Origin: Elymus sibiricus
Lineage: Eukaryota > Streptophyta > Magnoliopsida > Poales > Poaceae
NCBI GenBank assembly: GCA_039707655.1
Contig: CM077674.1
Location: forward strand, 242,655,904 to 242,719,903
Direction of reading: 5' to 3'
Length of the DNA: 64,000 bases
Shown piece by piece: positions 45,001 to 59,300 of this stretch. The notes beneath the pieces were generated by a model, which saw only the letters and a program-made list of their open reading frames with translations, was not told where the DNA came from and made no database searches. Each line of letters starts with the position of its first letter. The stretch's first letter is position 1. Made by a program: the position numbers and the translations under genes.

Positions 45001-46338
45001 TGTTATGTTTTTATAATGGTTACATTATGCATGGTTACTATTATTGCAATATTATGAAATGTGACTTAATAATGACAACAACCTCCTCTGTCGACTGGAT
45101 CGAGTCATAGTGTCACCGAATCGAGCCCATCAAGTGCAACCACATTTGCCGGTATGGGACGGCCCTGACTTAGTCTATTGTCTTGCCTCTTGTCGGTACC
45201 ACCAAACTAGGGAAGGTTATGCGTGCGCGCTACCCTGGCCCGGTAGGCGGCGATAACCTTGTGAGCCCAGTTATTTATTTGCGCGCGGTCCCCGTTTGGG
45301 ACAGTTTTGTTTGGCCACGATGGTGGCAGGTGTCACGGGGTGACACAGGGGCCACCCAGGACATGACCCTAGGAGGGTATGATTGTCGGTGGGACCGTAA
45401 GAGTGCCGGCAATAGACAAGTTTTGTTGGAGCAGCACTGGTCCACCCGAATGGGAACATGTACTAAAGTACGAGGCCAGGCGCTCCATGGTGTGGGTAAA
45501 GTGCGCAACCTCTGCAGAGTGTAAATCTATTCGAATAGCCGCGTCCTCGGTCATGGACAGTTCGTATTAGGCCACTATTTGGTCTGTGTCGAGTCTGGAG
45601 GAACAAACTATATAATGTTATTGTTAAGACTGAACCAGAGAATGGTAAGGTTTATCAGACTTGCGGTACAGATGCATGGACATCAGATGATGTCAGAGGT
45701 ATGATTGCTAGCCATGTGATGGCTATGAGATGAGCGGTTGGATGACCGCAAGGTTTGGATTGGACTTGGATCGTGAGAATACTCGGAGTATGAATTATTT
45801 ATTTGATATGCTTTACCTTACTGTATTTACTTCAATAGTATTATGATAGATAATCCTGCTATGACATGATGATTAATACTGCTAGTTGTTTAATCCTGCT
45901 AGATAATCCTGCCATAATATAATAGTTAATATTGTTAAGATAACTATTTGCATGCTTGAATGCCATGGATTGCTTTGCTTGGTGTATATGTTGGTATGGT
46001 TTGCTTGCGAGTACATTCAAAAGTACTCAGCGGCCTTCAATGTGGCCAGGTTCACCTAAGGATCCGACGTTCGCTAGCGAGGAGCCGGAGTGTTCACGGG
46101 CAAGAAGAGTAACCCAGTCAGATCCCTGTGGATTGGAGCCGCACCAGGACCATGCTGCCTTAGATAGAGCTTTTCCGCTGCCATCACCCTTGTAATATCC
46201 CATGTAAGACTTATATGTCCATTAATAGAAAAGCTTGTGCTCATGATACTTGTTGTAAACGCGCACGCCAGAGTGATCTCCTGGGCTGGCGTGTGCGGCG
46301 ACCGTCTGGCTACAGTGGTATTCAGGCGGGGCGCCACA
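42071..46338 (+). repeat. C LTR 3 (type A)
   Basis: 4268 bp and carries the LTR 1 markers: A in TTCCATTGAT, six-A run, CAACTATAATT, four-C run, CCTCTATGACC and GCATTTCTC. Private changes include GACGTCAACG near 44216, CACGATGG near 45318 and CCCTAGGAGG near 45367. TATA box at 43753-43760. Confidence 0.92.
43753..43760 (+). promoter_or_regulatory. TATA box of C LTR 3
   Basis: TATAAATA after a four-C run, as in LTR 1. Confidence 0.6.
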
Positions 46339-49209
46339 ACGGATGGTATCAGAGCCAGGCTGACTGTAGGTTACCCTAGCCAGATTTTATTGCCTCTCGA
46401 TCAGTAGAAAGCCCAGATGGATTTCAGCCATCTTTGCCAGACAGGCACGGCTACTATTGATCATAAGGCAACCCCCATAGGTTTATGGCTCCATCAGACC
46501 CCCAACTCTCGTGGTCTTTGTCTTCGGGATGAAATGCCCGCACCAGGCAACGACCCGTGAGCCCTGAACCCCTAGGTAAACCAGATACCCCTACCTTGCT
46601 TGCTAACCATGGCATTTCTCTCCTCAAATCCAGTTTCCTTTGGGAAACGCCGATAAATTCCATCTCTCCCCGACAAACCTAGGATCGTTGACTAAGCCAC
46701 TTTGGCTATGGTCGTGCGTTGAGTTTGATGTTCCCTAAGGAAGTAGTAGGAGCTTGACCCCAATTGCTACCAGGAGCATTGTGTGGTTTTGCTTCTAAAT
46801 CCTTAGCGGTACATCGAGTGCGCTAGGCTAGTTATACTAGTGGATCTTCGGCCACATGTGTAAGGTCCGCAAAATTTGAGCTTTATTTGCTTTTTGGTTT
46901 TTTCTGGTTTTGCCTCTTTTCTCGATTCCGCTCTTTTGCTCCGACTGGATCCATCCGCAAGAGCTACCAAGGAAGACCAACACACAACTTGGATAATACC
47001 CAATAATCCAAATTCAGTAAGAGTCAAGTCAAGCCAATTGCCAGGTATTTAGAACGCCAACACCGGATCTGACAAGAATGAAGAACGGGTCAGAAGTAGA
47101 ATAAGAGTGCAACCGACAAGGCCAGACTATACCTGCGAGAGTTTGCCTCAGAACAGATCGCATTTGAGAAGAAGTTAGATGAGTTATCAGCAATGGACAT
47201 CAGATGGGACAAATTATTCCATCCTCGGCACAAGGATTATTTTGGTCAGTGGAGTGAACCTTGAGTCTTTTCTCAATGGACTCAAGAATTATTTATTACC
47301 CACAGAAGACATATCTCAAGAATGTGAAGATGCCGAGAGCAACCACAAAACTCTGGTATGCTGATACAAATTTCCAAGCATATTCTGGAATTCTTTGATG
47401 CATATGCAAATTTTCTGGGCATGATGAACAAGGTTGGCGAGGAATATGGATAAGTTTGCGGTTGCTCAGAATCAATGGGAACTTCACATGCTTGGAATCT
47501 CAGCTGAACCGAGTGGAATTATCCGTCAATTGCTCACTACCGGCATCACTTAGTTTGAATACAAAGGGCATTCCGAATTAATTAGCAACATGAAGTCTGC
47601 ATCGGTTGTGCAAACTCTACAGCAACAATGATCAGACCAGCAGAAGAACAAGCGGTGTGCATAACCAACGGAATATCTTCAGACAAGGTATGCCCTATAC
47701 CAAGCTTTGGCTCCGCTATGGGTAAATTCTGGATACTTCGGAAGGAAGCCAGAATCGGCCACAGGTCCGACTACATATCACAGTGCAAGGCTTTTGGTAC
47801 AAGGAACTCAGCCTTCCTCCGCAAGCTATCAAGAGAAGCTTACGACACAAGACTCCCAACCTTCCTCGCCACACCACTTGGTGAGAAAATCTTCTGGGGT
47901 ACGACACTCCCATCTTCCTCGGCTTGCTGCCATGGAAAGCTTCCAGCATAAGGCACCTGACCTTCCGCAGTAAGCCACATGAGGGAAAGCTTCTGGGGTA
48001 CGATACCCAGCCTTTTCAGCATGCTACCCTGGCAGAAGCTTCGAGTGCAAGGAATTCAGCCTTCTTCAGCATGCCATCGTGCCCGCAACAATCCTGTCAG
48101 AAGCATGAACTAGTTCGGACACACGTCCGCCTCAGAACTCAGTGCTTGTGAAAGGAGTTACCCTACCCCTGCATATGTTGTGAGCATGCAGTCCAGGGGA
48201 TCAGTTCATGCGAGCCACTCGTATACGGGAATGACTGTGCTCAAGAGAAACGTCGGCCCCATACTTCAAAGAAGGATATGAACACAGTACCCCTACGAGA
48301 TATGCAAGAGTAAATTGTGAATACAAGTCCAACAAGCTGGGATATGACCAAGGAGCCATGATGATAGGTCATGACAAGTTCCCCAAAAGGAACCCCCGAG
48401 AACAAGGAAGTCTTGAATAAACAATCTCCGCGACGGTCAATGAAGTAAAGCTTCACAGACAAGGTGATATTGCCAATCCTTGTCGGACTCTTGCATATAC
48501 GGCCACAACAATGCAGCCAGCATGCCATACTCATCATGAATATGGGCCATCAACCCAGATAAGAGGCTAGTCTCCGAAAGGTGCACCGAATGTTAGCCAT
48601 ACTATGCCCAGCTCAGTGGTCATAGCAAGGACCACAGAGGCTATATATGGCAGAGCCACCTCAGAGATTACCGTCTATGATTACTTTGTGATCATGCCCG
48701 ACATTTCAGTTGGGAATCACCTGAGGACGAAGTCAGAATGCAAGAGACAGGAGGAAACACCTCGTACGGAACCCAGAGCCAGACTGAGTATTCTGACAAG
48801 GCAAAAAGAAAGCCACTCCTAGCCACTCCAGGCCATACGAGCACGTGAGTCTGGTACCCAGAAGGAATGTCTCGCCCTTGGCAGTCAGTGTACGAAGTAT
48901 CGCAATGAAACCCGAAGCAGCTAGTCCCAGGCCATGGAAACCAGACTATTTGTCGATACTCGGAGCTACCCACCAACCCCAGCCAACAAACTACCTGCAC
49001 AAAGGGTTTGCCTGACAGGAAAGAGAAGGATTCAATGCAGCCGTCTGAAAGAGACAGCACCTGAGCCATCAACAGAGGCAGTTAAAAGGTCAGTAAACAA
49101 ATGAAGACAAGATAGCTGATGGATCCAAGTCGCACACAGGTATGTTCCCCTTAGCCGGGAGGTAAGCCCGGAAATCTCGAGGACGAGATTTTCTTAAGGG
49201 GGGTAGGTT
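46339..49209 (+). mobile_element. C interior 3 (type A)
   Basis: 2871 bp, with CAGATTTTATTGCC and AAGCCCAG as in interiors 1 and 5. Private changes are TTTTCTGG near 46902 and GGTATTTAGAAC near 47048, which remove a 100-codon frame found in the other units. Polypurine tract at 49196-49207. Confidence 0.9.
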
Positions 49210-52200
49210 TGTGACACCCTGATTTTCGCTCTCTTTTTTTCCTTCGCGGGATTTGACTCCCGTCTTTTTTTTTGGTGTTATCGAATTTTCTCTCGCTCTT
49301 GGGTATATGAAGATGGTCATTTAGCCTTGCCTTCCCTATCCAACCAGGGATTCTCTCCAGTCAAACCTTGCCATCCAAGATTTATTCTCAGGATTTTTCC
49401 GCCGAAACCCTACTCTCCGATCTACCGGAAGGGAAACCCTAATTTCTTCCGTTACAAAGGAATCCCAAGTTCCTTTGATCTATTGCCTCCCAAATTTTTC
49501 CCAGAGTCTCTCCTATATTTATAAACCCTGGATATGCAAAAATATTGCCAAGTCATTTGCAATATTTTTCATTTAAAATTAATTCCTTTTTCTGCCAGTT
49601 AAAGGAATTAAATCTAGGAAAATATCTATCCATCTCCAAAGTTCATGAAAACTTGTGGAGATATTCTTTGTGATCATATTGAGCTCCCATAAAAATATTG
49701 GCTATAATTAAATAAGGGAAATTTCCTTTTCCTATTTAAAGCCAATATTGCAATTTGGGCACTTTCCAAAGGAGCTACCATTTTGGTAGCCAGGAAAAAT
49801 TCCAAATAATTTGTGGAGCTTCTCCTATCCATATCTTTACCATTTCCATCAGGATCCCAAGTTCCATAGACCAAATTTTGAGCACATCTTCCAATTCTTG
49901 TCTCTGGGTTTATTTTGAGGTTGTGAAGCAAATATAATTTATATTGCTTCAAAAATCTTGAAATTAATCCAGGACCTCATATTCCATATATTATGTGAGC
50001 ATGCAAAAATTCACATCATTTCATCTAGCCAATTTCTCTCAAAAATTCCATCTAGTTTCTGTCCAGATCCAAGCTTTGTGAAGGAAGTACCACTTTGGCA
50101 TTTCCAATTGAGCTGAAATTTTTCCAGTACCTTCATATCTCCAAATCATCACTCTACACCAAAATTCAGCTCATTTCATCAAGCCAGATGAGTGCAGCTT
50201 CAAAGTCAAGATTCTGGACCAAATTTGACATTGTAAAGGAAGTGCATTCAAACTTGGTCCATTTTGCCTCAAATTTCTCCAGAAGGTGCTCCTTCTTATC
50301 TCATTTCCCTGTGACAACTTTTCCAGCTCGTTGGCATATTGTTCTGACCACAACTTCCTCCCCAAGTTTCTATCCAGAAACTGTTCTGGATCCTTTCGAT
50401 CACTCTAGAGCCATCCTAGTCCATCCAGTGACCAAACTCATCTATTTGAGCAGTGAGGGAGCTGTTTGACAAGGTTGGACAGGCAGGAGAGTGCCAGAGC
50501 TTGTAGTGCACGTGGTGACCGCGTGGACAGCAGGCCAAAATGGTGCTCTGCGGCACTGTTCTCGCCAGCCAGCCAGCTCCGGCCGTCCCCGGCTTGTCCG
50601 GCCATGTCTAGTGGGTTCGCGACGTCCACGCTCCCCTCTCCCGCAGCTTCCCCCTTCCTCTTTCTTCCTCTGCACGCCACGACGATCGCCGCCAAGGTTC
50701 TGTCTGCCCCGTGATCCGCCGTCGTCTTCCTCCCTGTTGGCCTCTTCCCTCCCGAGTCGTCCCTTCCTCCTGCAGATCGTCAGGTCGGCCGCTCCCCGAC
50801 GCCCGCAACCAGCCAGCCACGCCACCCTCAAGCTCCAGTGCGTGGATAAGCCAGCCACGGCGGCCGAGCTTATCCGGCGAGCTCCCCCGCCTATAAATAG
50901 GCCGCTCCCGAGTCCTTCGAGCTCACCAGCCCCTCTGCAACCTCCTAGCACCCGCCCCACCTCGCAGCCGAGCTCGAGGCGCTCTCATTCCCGCGCACGG
51001 CCGCCATTGCCGCCAACGGCCTCTGCTCAAATTCGAGCAAGCCCGGCTCCCTTCCCTCCCCATTTCCCCACCAGAGGACCGCCTCGACCACGGCGGAGTC
51101 CTGCCCAACCACAGCCCCTCCCGTCTGTGACCAGGCCGTGTGCCCCGAGCTCGCCATCTCCGTCGTCCGCCACTGCCACTGACCTCCTGCCTCCGCCACA
51201 ACCCCCCTCCTCCGGCCTCTCCCAACACCTCCCGAGGGCACCGTCGAGCCCCTGGTGCTCTGCTGATCTTTCCCCGCCCCTCCATTGCTCGGATTGCGGC
51301 CGGAATCACTGATTCCGCCGGCGCCCGAAGCCGCCACCGCTGGAGACGCTGACGTCGACGCCGTCCGGCCGCCACAGTGCACCCCTGCTCTAGCCACGAG
51401 TACGTGCGGGTGCGCCGGCGAGCGCTACGCCCATCCCGCCCCTCGCCCGGCCCCCTCGAGCACCACGGCCGCCGGAACCAGAGCCGGTCGGCGCTCCCCT
51501 GTCGCTGTTCGGGAAGAAGAAGAAGGTGGGCGGGAGGAGGAGAGAGAAGGAGGCGTGGGGCCCAGCTGGCGGTGACCGCAGCCGCAGCCACGTCAGTTAA
51601 GTGGCGGCGCCCAGGAGCGAATACGCTTTCCCCATTGGGAAGCGTAGTTCACTGAAATGCGCGACCCGCCAAGCTGTCAAGGACCCTGTTGTGAATATTC
51701 TTTTTATAGATCAGTCCTTGGCAGAAAAACCCTTGTAACTTCTTGCTCGTAACCCCGAATCAGGTGAATCCAAAGCCCACTTCTTCAGTTCATCGAGCCC
51801 GTTCTGATGACATCACTTCCACCATGTTTACACTTTCTGAAAATGACCATTTTGCCCCTGCCCTATTCAGCCCCCTCCGAGAGAGAATCCTTTCCGGCGA
51901 ATTCTTCCGCGAGGTGATCGCACTTCTCCCGGAGTATTCCTCGACCCCCAGGCAAGCCGACCACCTGATATATGCGCTAAAGCATTGCTCTGTGTTATTC
52001 TTGCGTGTTTAATTAATGATTATGCCTGTATTAGAAATAGTTAAACTCCCGCTAGTTTGAACTTGCTATTTACATTACTTGCTAGTATTCATCATATTCT
52101 AGCACTAGTGACTCGTTGTGATATTGTATGGAGATAGGTTGTTATGTTTTTATAATGGTTACATTATGCATGGTTACTATTATTGCAATATTATGAAATG

Positions 52201-53477
52201 TGACTTAATAATGACAACAACCTCCTCCGTCGACTGGATCGAGTCATAGTGTCACCGAATCGAGCCCATCAAGTGCAACCACATTTGCCGGTATGGGACG
52301 GCCCTGACTTAGTCTATTGTCTTGCCTCTTGTCGGTACCACCAAACTAGGGAAGGTTATGCGTGCGCGCTACCCTGGCCCGGTAGGCGGCGATAACCTTG
52401 TGAGCCCAGTTATTTATTTGCGCGCGGTCCCCGTTTGGGACAGTTTTGTTTGGCCACGACGGTGGCAGGTGTCACGGGGTGACACAGGGGCCACCCAGGA
52501 CATGACCCTGGGAGGGTATGATTGTCGGTGGGACCGTAAGAGTGCCGGCAATAGACAAGTTTTGTTGGAGCAGCACTGGTCCACCCGAATGGGAACATGT
52601 ACTAAAGTACGAGGCCAGGCGCTCCATGGTGTGGGTAAAGTGCGCAACCTCTGCAGAGTGTAAATCTATTCGAATAGCCGCGTCCTCGGTCATGGACAGT
52701 TCGTATTAGGCCACTATTTGGTCTGTGTCGAGTCTGGAGGAACAAACTATATAATGTTATTGTTAAGACTGAACCAGAGAATGGTAAGGTTTATCAGACT
52801 TGCAGTACAGATGCATGGACATCAGATGATGTCAGAGGTATGATTGCTAGCCATGTGATGGCTATGAGATGAGCGGTTGGATGACCGCAAGGTTTGGATT
52901 GGACTTGGATCGTGAGAATACTCGGAGTATGAATTATTTATTTGATATGCTTTACCTTACTGTATTTACTTCAATAGTATTATGATAGATAATCCTGCTA
53001 TGACATGATGATTAATACTGCTAGTTGTTTAATCCTGCTAGATAATCCTGCCATAATATAATAGTTAATATTGTTAAGATAACTATTTGCATGCTTGAAT
53101 GCCATGGATTGCTTTGCTTGGTGTATATGTTGGTATGGTTTGCTTGCGAGTACATTCAAAAGTACTCAGCGGCCTTCAATGTGGCCAGGTTCACCTAAGG
53201 ATCCGACGTTCGCTAGCGAGGAGCCGGAGTGTTCACGGGCAAGAAGAGTAACCCAGTCAGATCCCTGTGGATTGGAGCCGCACCAGGACCATGCTGCCTT
53301 AGATAGAGCTTTTCCGCTGCCATCACTCTTGTAATATCCCATGTAAGACTTACATGTCCATTAATAGAAAAGCTTGTGCTCATGATACTTGTTGTAAACG
53401 CGCACGCCAGAGTGATCTCCTGGGCTGGCGTGTGCGGCGACCGTCTGGCTACAGTGGTATTCAGGCGGGGCGCCACA
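49210..53477 (+). repeat. C LTR 4 (type B)
   Basis: 4268 bp and carries the LTR 2 markers: TTCCTTTGAT, five-A run, AAATATAATT, five-C run and CGTCTGTGACC. TATA box at 50892-50899. Confidence 0.92.
50892..50899 (+). promoter_or_regulatory. TATA box of C LTR 4
   Basis: TATAAATA after a five-C run, as in LTR 2. Confidence 0.6.
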
Positions 53478-56348
53478 ACGGATGGTATCAGAGCCAGGCT
53501 GACTGTAGGTTACCCTAGCCAGATTTTTTTGCCTCTCGATCAGTAGAAAGCTCAGATGGATTTCAGCCATCTTTGCCAGACAGGCACGGCTACTATTGAT
53601 CATAAGGCAACCCCCATAGGTTTATGGCTCCATCAGACCCCCAACTCTCGTGGTCTTTGTCTTCGGGATGAAATGCCCGCACCAGGCAACGACCCGTGAG
53701 CCCTGAACCCCTAGGTAAACCAGATACCCCTACCTTGCTTGCTAACCATGGCATTTCTCTCCTCAAATCCAGTTTCCTTTGGGAAACGCCGATAAATTCC
53801 ATCTCTCCCCGACAAACCTAGGATCGTTGACTAAGCCACTTTGGCTATGGTCGTGCGTTGAGTTTGATGTTCCCTAAGGAAGTAGTAGGAGCTTGACCCC
53901 AATTGCTACCAGGAGCATTGTGTGGTTTTGCTTCTAAATCCTTAGCGGTACATCGAGTGCGCTAGGCTAGTTATACTAGTGGATCTTCGGCCACATGTGT
54001 AAGGTCCGCAAAATTTGAGCTTTATTTGCTTTTTGGTTTTTTGCGGTTTTGCCTCTTTTCTCGATTCCGCTCTTTTGCTCCGACTGGATCCATCTGCAAG
54101 AGCTACCAAGGAAGACCAACACACAACTTGGATAATACCCAATAATCCAAATTCAGTAAGAGTCAAGTCAAGCCAATTGCCAGGTATTCAGAACGCCAAC
54201 ACCGGATCTGACAAGAATGAAGAACGGGTCAGAAGTAGAATAAGAGTGCAACCGACAAGGCCAGACTATACCTGCGAGAGTTTGCCTCAGAACAGATCGC
54301 ATTTGAGAAGAAGTTAGATGAGTTATCAGCAATGGACATCAGATGGGACAAATTATTCCATCCTCGGCACAAGGATTATTTTGGTCAGTGGAGTGAACCT
54401 TGAGTCTTTTCTCAATGGACTCAAGAATTATTTATTACCCACAGAAGACATATCTCAAGAATGTGAAGATGCCGAGAGCAACCACAAAACTCTGGTATGC
54501 TGATACAAATTTCCAAGCATATTCTGGAATTCTTTGATGCATATGCAAATTTTCTGGGCATGATGAACAAGGTTGGCGAGGAATATGGATAAGTTTGCGG
54601 TTGCTCAGAATCAATGGGAACTTCACGTGCTTGGAATCTCAGCTGAACCGAGTGGAATTATCCGTCAATTGCTCACTACCGGCATCACTTAGTTTGAATA
54701 CAAAGGGCATTCCGAATTAATTAGCAACATGAAGTCTGCATCGGTTGTGCAAACTCTACAGCAACAATGATCAGACCAGCAGAAGAACAAGCGGTGTGCA
54801 TAACCAACGGAATATCTTCAGACAAGGTATGCCCTATACCAAGCTTTGGCTCCGCTATGGGTAAATTCTGGATACTTCGGAAGGAAGCCAGAATCGGCCA
54901 CAGGTCCGACTACATATCACAGTGCAAGGCTTTTGGTACAAGGAACTCAGCCTTCCTCCGCAAGCTATCAAGAGAAGCTTACGACACAAGACTCCCAACC
55001 TTCCTCGCCACACCACTTGGTGAGAAAATCTTCTGGGGTACGACACTCCCATCTTCCTCGGCTTGCTGCCATGGAAAGCTTCCAGCATAAGGCACCTGAC
55101 CTTCCGCAGTAAGCCACATGAGGGAAAGCTTCTAGGGTACGATACCCAGCCTTTTCAGCATGCTACCCTGGCAGAAGCTTCGAGTGCAAGGAATTCAGCC
55201 TTCTTCAGCATGCCATCGTGCCCGCAACAATCCTGTCAGAAGCATGAACTAGTTCGGACACACGTCCGCCTCAGAACTCAGTGCTTGTGAAAGGAGTTAC
55301 CCTACCCCTGCATATGTTGTGAGCATGCAGTCCAGGGGATCAGTTCATGCGAGCCACTCGTATACGGGAATGACTGTGCTCAAGAGAAACGTCGGCCCCA
55401 TACTTCAAAGAAGGATATGAACACAGTACCCCTACGAGATATGCAAGAGTAAATTGTGAATACAAGTCCAACAAGCTGGGATATGACCAAGGAGCCATGA
55501 TGATAGGTCATGACAAGTTCCCCAAAAGGAACCCCCGAGAACAAGGAAGTCTTGAATAAACAATCTCCGCGACGGTCAATGAAGTAAAGCTTCACAGACA
55601 AGGTGATATTGCCAATCCTTGTCGGACTCTTGCATATACGGCCACAACAATGCAGCCAGCATGCCATACTCATCATGAATATGGGCCATCAACCCAGATA
55701 AGAGGCTAGTCTCCGAAAGGTGCACCGAATGTTAGCCATACTATGCCCAGCTCAGTGGTCATAGCAAGGACCACAGAGGCTATATATGGCAGAGCCACCT
55801 CAGAGATTACCGTCTATGATTACTTTGTGATCATGCCCGACATTTCAGTTGGGAATCACCTGAGGACGAAGTCAGAATGCAAGAGACAGGAGGAAACACC
55901 TCGTACGGAACCCAGAGCCAGACTGAGTATTCTGACAAGGCAAAAAGAAAGCCACTCCTAGCCACTCCAGGCCATACGAGCACGTGAGTCTGGTACCCAG
56001 AAGGAATGTCTCGCCCTTGGCAGTCAGTGTACGAAGTATCGCAATGAAACCCGAAGCAGCTAGTCCCAGGCCATGGAAACCAGACTATTTGTCGATACTC
56101 GGAGCTACCCACCAACCCCAGCCAACAAACTACCTGCACAAAGGGTTTGCCTGACAGGAAAGAGAAGGATTCAATGCAGCCGTCTGAAAGAGACAGCACC
56201 TGAGCCATCAACAGAGGCAGTTAAAAGGTCAGTAAACAAATGAAGACAAGATAGCTGATGGATCCAAGTCGCACACAGGTATGTTCCCCTTAGCCGGGAG
56301 GTAAGCCCGGAAATCTCGAGGACGAGATTTTCTTAAGGGGGGTAGGTT
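53478..56348 (+). mobile_element. C interior 4 (type B)
   Basis: 2871 bp, with CAGATTTTTTTGCC and AAGCTCAG as in interior 2, but TTTTCTTAAGG before the purine tract as in interiors 1 and 3 (interior 2 has TTTTATTAAGG). Private changes are CTTCACGTGC near 54628 and CTTCTAGGGTAC near 55133. Polypurine tract at 56335-56346. Confidence 0.9.
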
Positions 56349-59300
56349 TGTGACACCCTGATTTTCGCTCTCTTTTTTTCCTTCGCGGGATTTGACTCCC
56401 GTCTTTTTTTTTGGTGTTATCGAATTTTCTCTCGCTCTTGGGTATATGAAGATGGTCATTTAGCCTTGCCTTCCCTATCCAACTAGGGATTCTCTCCAGT
56501 CAAACCTTGCCATCCAAGATTTATTCTCAGGATTTTTCCGCCGAAACCCTACTCTCCGATCTACCGGAAGGGAAACCCTAATTTCTTCCGTTACAAAGGA
56601 ATCCCAAGTTCCATTGATCTATTGCCTCCCAAATTTTTCCCAGAGTCTCTCCTATATTTATAAACCCTGGATATGCAAAAATATTGCCAAGTCATTTGCA
56701 ATATTTTTCATTTAAAATTAATTCCTTTTTCTGCCAGTTAAAGGAATTAAATCTAGGAAAATATCTATCCATCTCCAAAGTTCATGAAAACTTGTGGAGA
56801 TATTCTTTGTGATCATATTGAGCTCCCATAAAAAATATTGGCTATAATTAAATAAGGGAAATTTCCTTTTCCTATTTAAAGCCAATATTGCAATTTGGGC
56901 ACTTTCCAAAGGAGCTACCATTTTGGTAGCCAGGAAAAATTCCAAATAATTTGTGGAGATTCTCCTATCCATATCTTTACCATTTCCATCAGGATCCCAA
57001 GTTCCATAGACCAAATTTTGAGCACATCTTCCAATTCTTGTCTCTGGGTTTATTTTGAGGTTCTGAAGCAACTATAATTTATATTGCTTCAAAAATTTTG
57101 AAATTAATCCAGGACCTCATATTCCATATATTATGTGAGCATGCAAAAATTCACATCATTTCATCTAGCCAATTTCTCTCAAACATTCCATCTAGTTTCT
57201 GTCCAGATCCAAGCTTTGTGAAGGAAGTACCACTTTGGCATTTCCAATTGAGCTGAAATTTTTCCAGTACCTTCATATCTCCAAATCATCACTCTACACC
57301 AAAATTCAGCTCATTTCATCGAGCCAGATGAGTGCAGCTTCAAAGTCAAGATTCTGGACCAAATTTGACATTGTAAAGGAAGTGCATTCAAACTTGGTCC
57401 ATTTTGCCTCAAATTTCTCCAGAAGGTGCTCCTTCTTATCTCATTTCCCTGTGACAACTTTTCCAGCTCGTTGGCATATTGTTCTGACCACAACTTCCTC
57501 CCCAAGTTTCTATCCAGAAACTGTTCTGGATCCTTTCGATCACTCTAGAGCCATCCTGGTCCATCCAGTGACCAAACTCATCTATTTGAGCAGTGAGGGA
57601 GCTGTTTGACAAGGTTGGACAGGCAGGAGAGTGCCAGAGCTTGTAGTGCACGTGGTGACCGCGTGGACAGCAGGCCAAAATGGTGCTCTGCGGCACTGTT
57701 CTCGCCGGCCAGCCAGCTCCGGCCGTCCCCGGCTTGTCCGGCCATGTCTAGTGGGTTCGCGACGTCCACGCTCCCCTCTCCCGCAGCTTCCCCCTTCCTC
57801 TTTCTTCCTCTGCACGCCACGACGATCGCCGCCAAGGTTCTGTCTGCCCCGTGATCCGCCGTCGTCTTCCTCCCTGTTGGCCTCTTCCCTCCCGAGTCGT
57901 CCCTTCCTCCTGCAGATCATCAGGTCGGCCGCTCCCCGACGCCCGCAACCAGCCAGCCACGCCACCCTCAAGCTCCAGTGCGCGGATAAGCCAGCCACGG
58001 CGGCCGAGCTTATCCGGCGAGCTCCCCCGCCTATAAATAGGCCGCTCCCGAGTCCTTCGAGCTCACCAGCCCCTCTGCAACCTCCTAGCACCAGCCCCAC
58101 CTCGCAGCCGAGCTCGAGGCGCTCTCATTCCCGCGCACGGCCGCCATTGCCGCCAACGGCCTCTGCTCAAATTCGAGCAAGCCCGGCTCCCTTCCCTCCC
58201 CATTTCCCCACCAGAGGACCGCCTCGACCACGGCGGAGTCCTGCCCAACCACAGCCCCTCCCCTCTGTGACCAGGCCGTGTGCCCCGAGCTCGCCATCTC
58301 CGTCGTCCGCCACTGCCACTGACCTCCTGCCTCCGCCACAACCCCCCTCCTCCGGCCTCTCCCAACACCTCTCGAGGGCACCGTCGAGCCCCTGGTGCTC
58401 TGCTGATCTTTCCCCGCCCCTCCATTGCTCGGATTGCGGCCGGAATCACTGATTCCGCCGGCGCCCGAAGCCGCCACCGCTGGAGACGCTGACGTCGACG
58501 CCGTCCGGCCGCCACAGTGCACCCCTGCTCTAGCCACGAGTACGTGCGGGTGCGCCGGCGAGCGCTACGCCCATCCCGCCCCTCGCCCGGCCCCCTCGAG
58601 CACCACGGCCGCCGGAACCAGAGCCGGTCGGCGCTCCCCTGTCGCTGTTCGGGAAGAAGAAGAAGGTGGGCGGGAGGAGGAGAGAGAAGGAGGCGTGGGG
58701 CCCAGCTGGCGGTGACCGCAGCCGCAGCCACGTCAGTTAAGTGGCGGCGCCCAGGAGCGAATACGCTTTCCCCATTGGGAAGCGTAGTTCACTGAAATGC
58801 GCGACCCGCCAAGCTGTCAAGGACCCTGTTGTGAATATTCTTTTTACAGATCAGTCCTTGGCAGAAAAACCCTTGTAACTTCTTGCTCGTAACCCCGAAT
58901 CAGGTGAATCCAAAGCCCACTTCTTCAGTTCATCGAGCCCGTTCTGATGACATTACTTCCACCATGTTTACACTTTCTGAAAATGACCATTTTGCCCCTG
59001 CCCTATTCAGCCCCCTCCGAGAGAGAATCCTTTCCGGCGAATTCTTCCGCGAGGTGATCGCACTTCTCCCGGAGTATTCCTCGACCCCCAGGCAAGCCGA
59101 CCATCTGATATATGCGCTAAAGCATTGCTCTGTGTTATTCTTGCGTGTTTAATTAATGATTATGCCTGTATTAGAAATAGTTAAACTCCCGCTAGTTTGA
59201 ACTTGCTATTTACATTACTTGCTAGTATTCATCATATTCTAGCACTAGTGACTCGTTGTGATATTGTATGGAGATAGGTTGTTATGTTTTTATAATGGTT

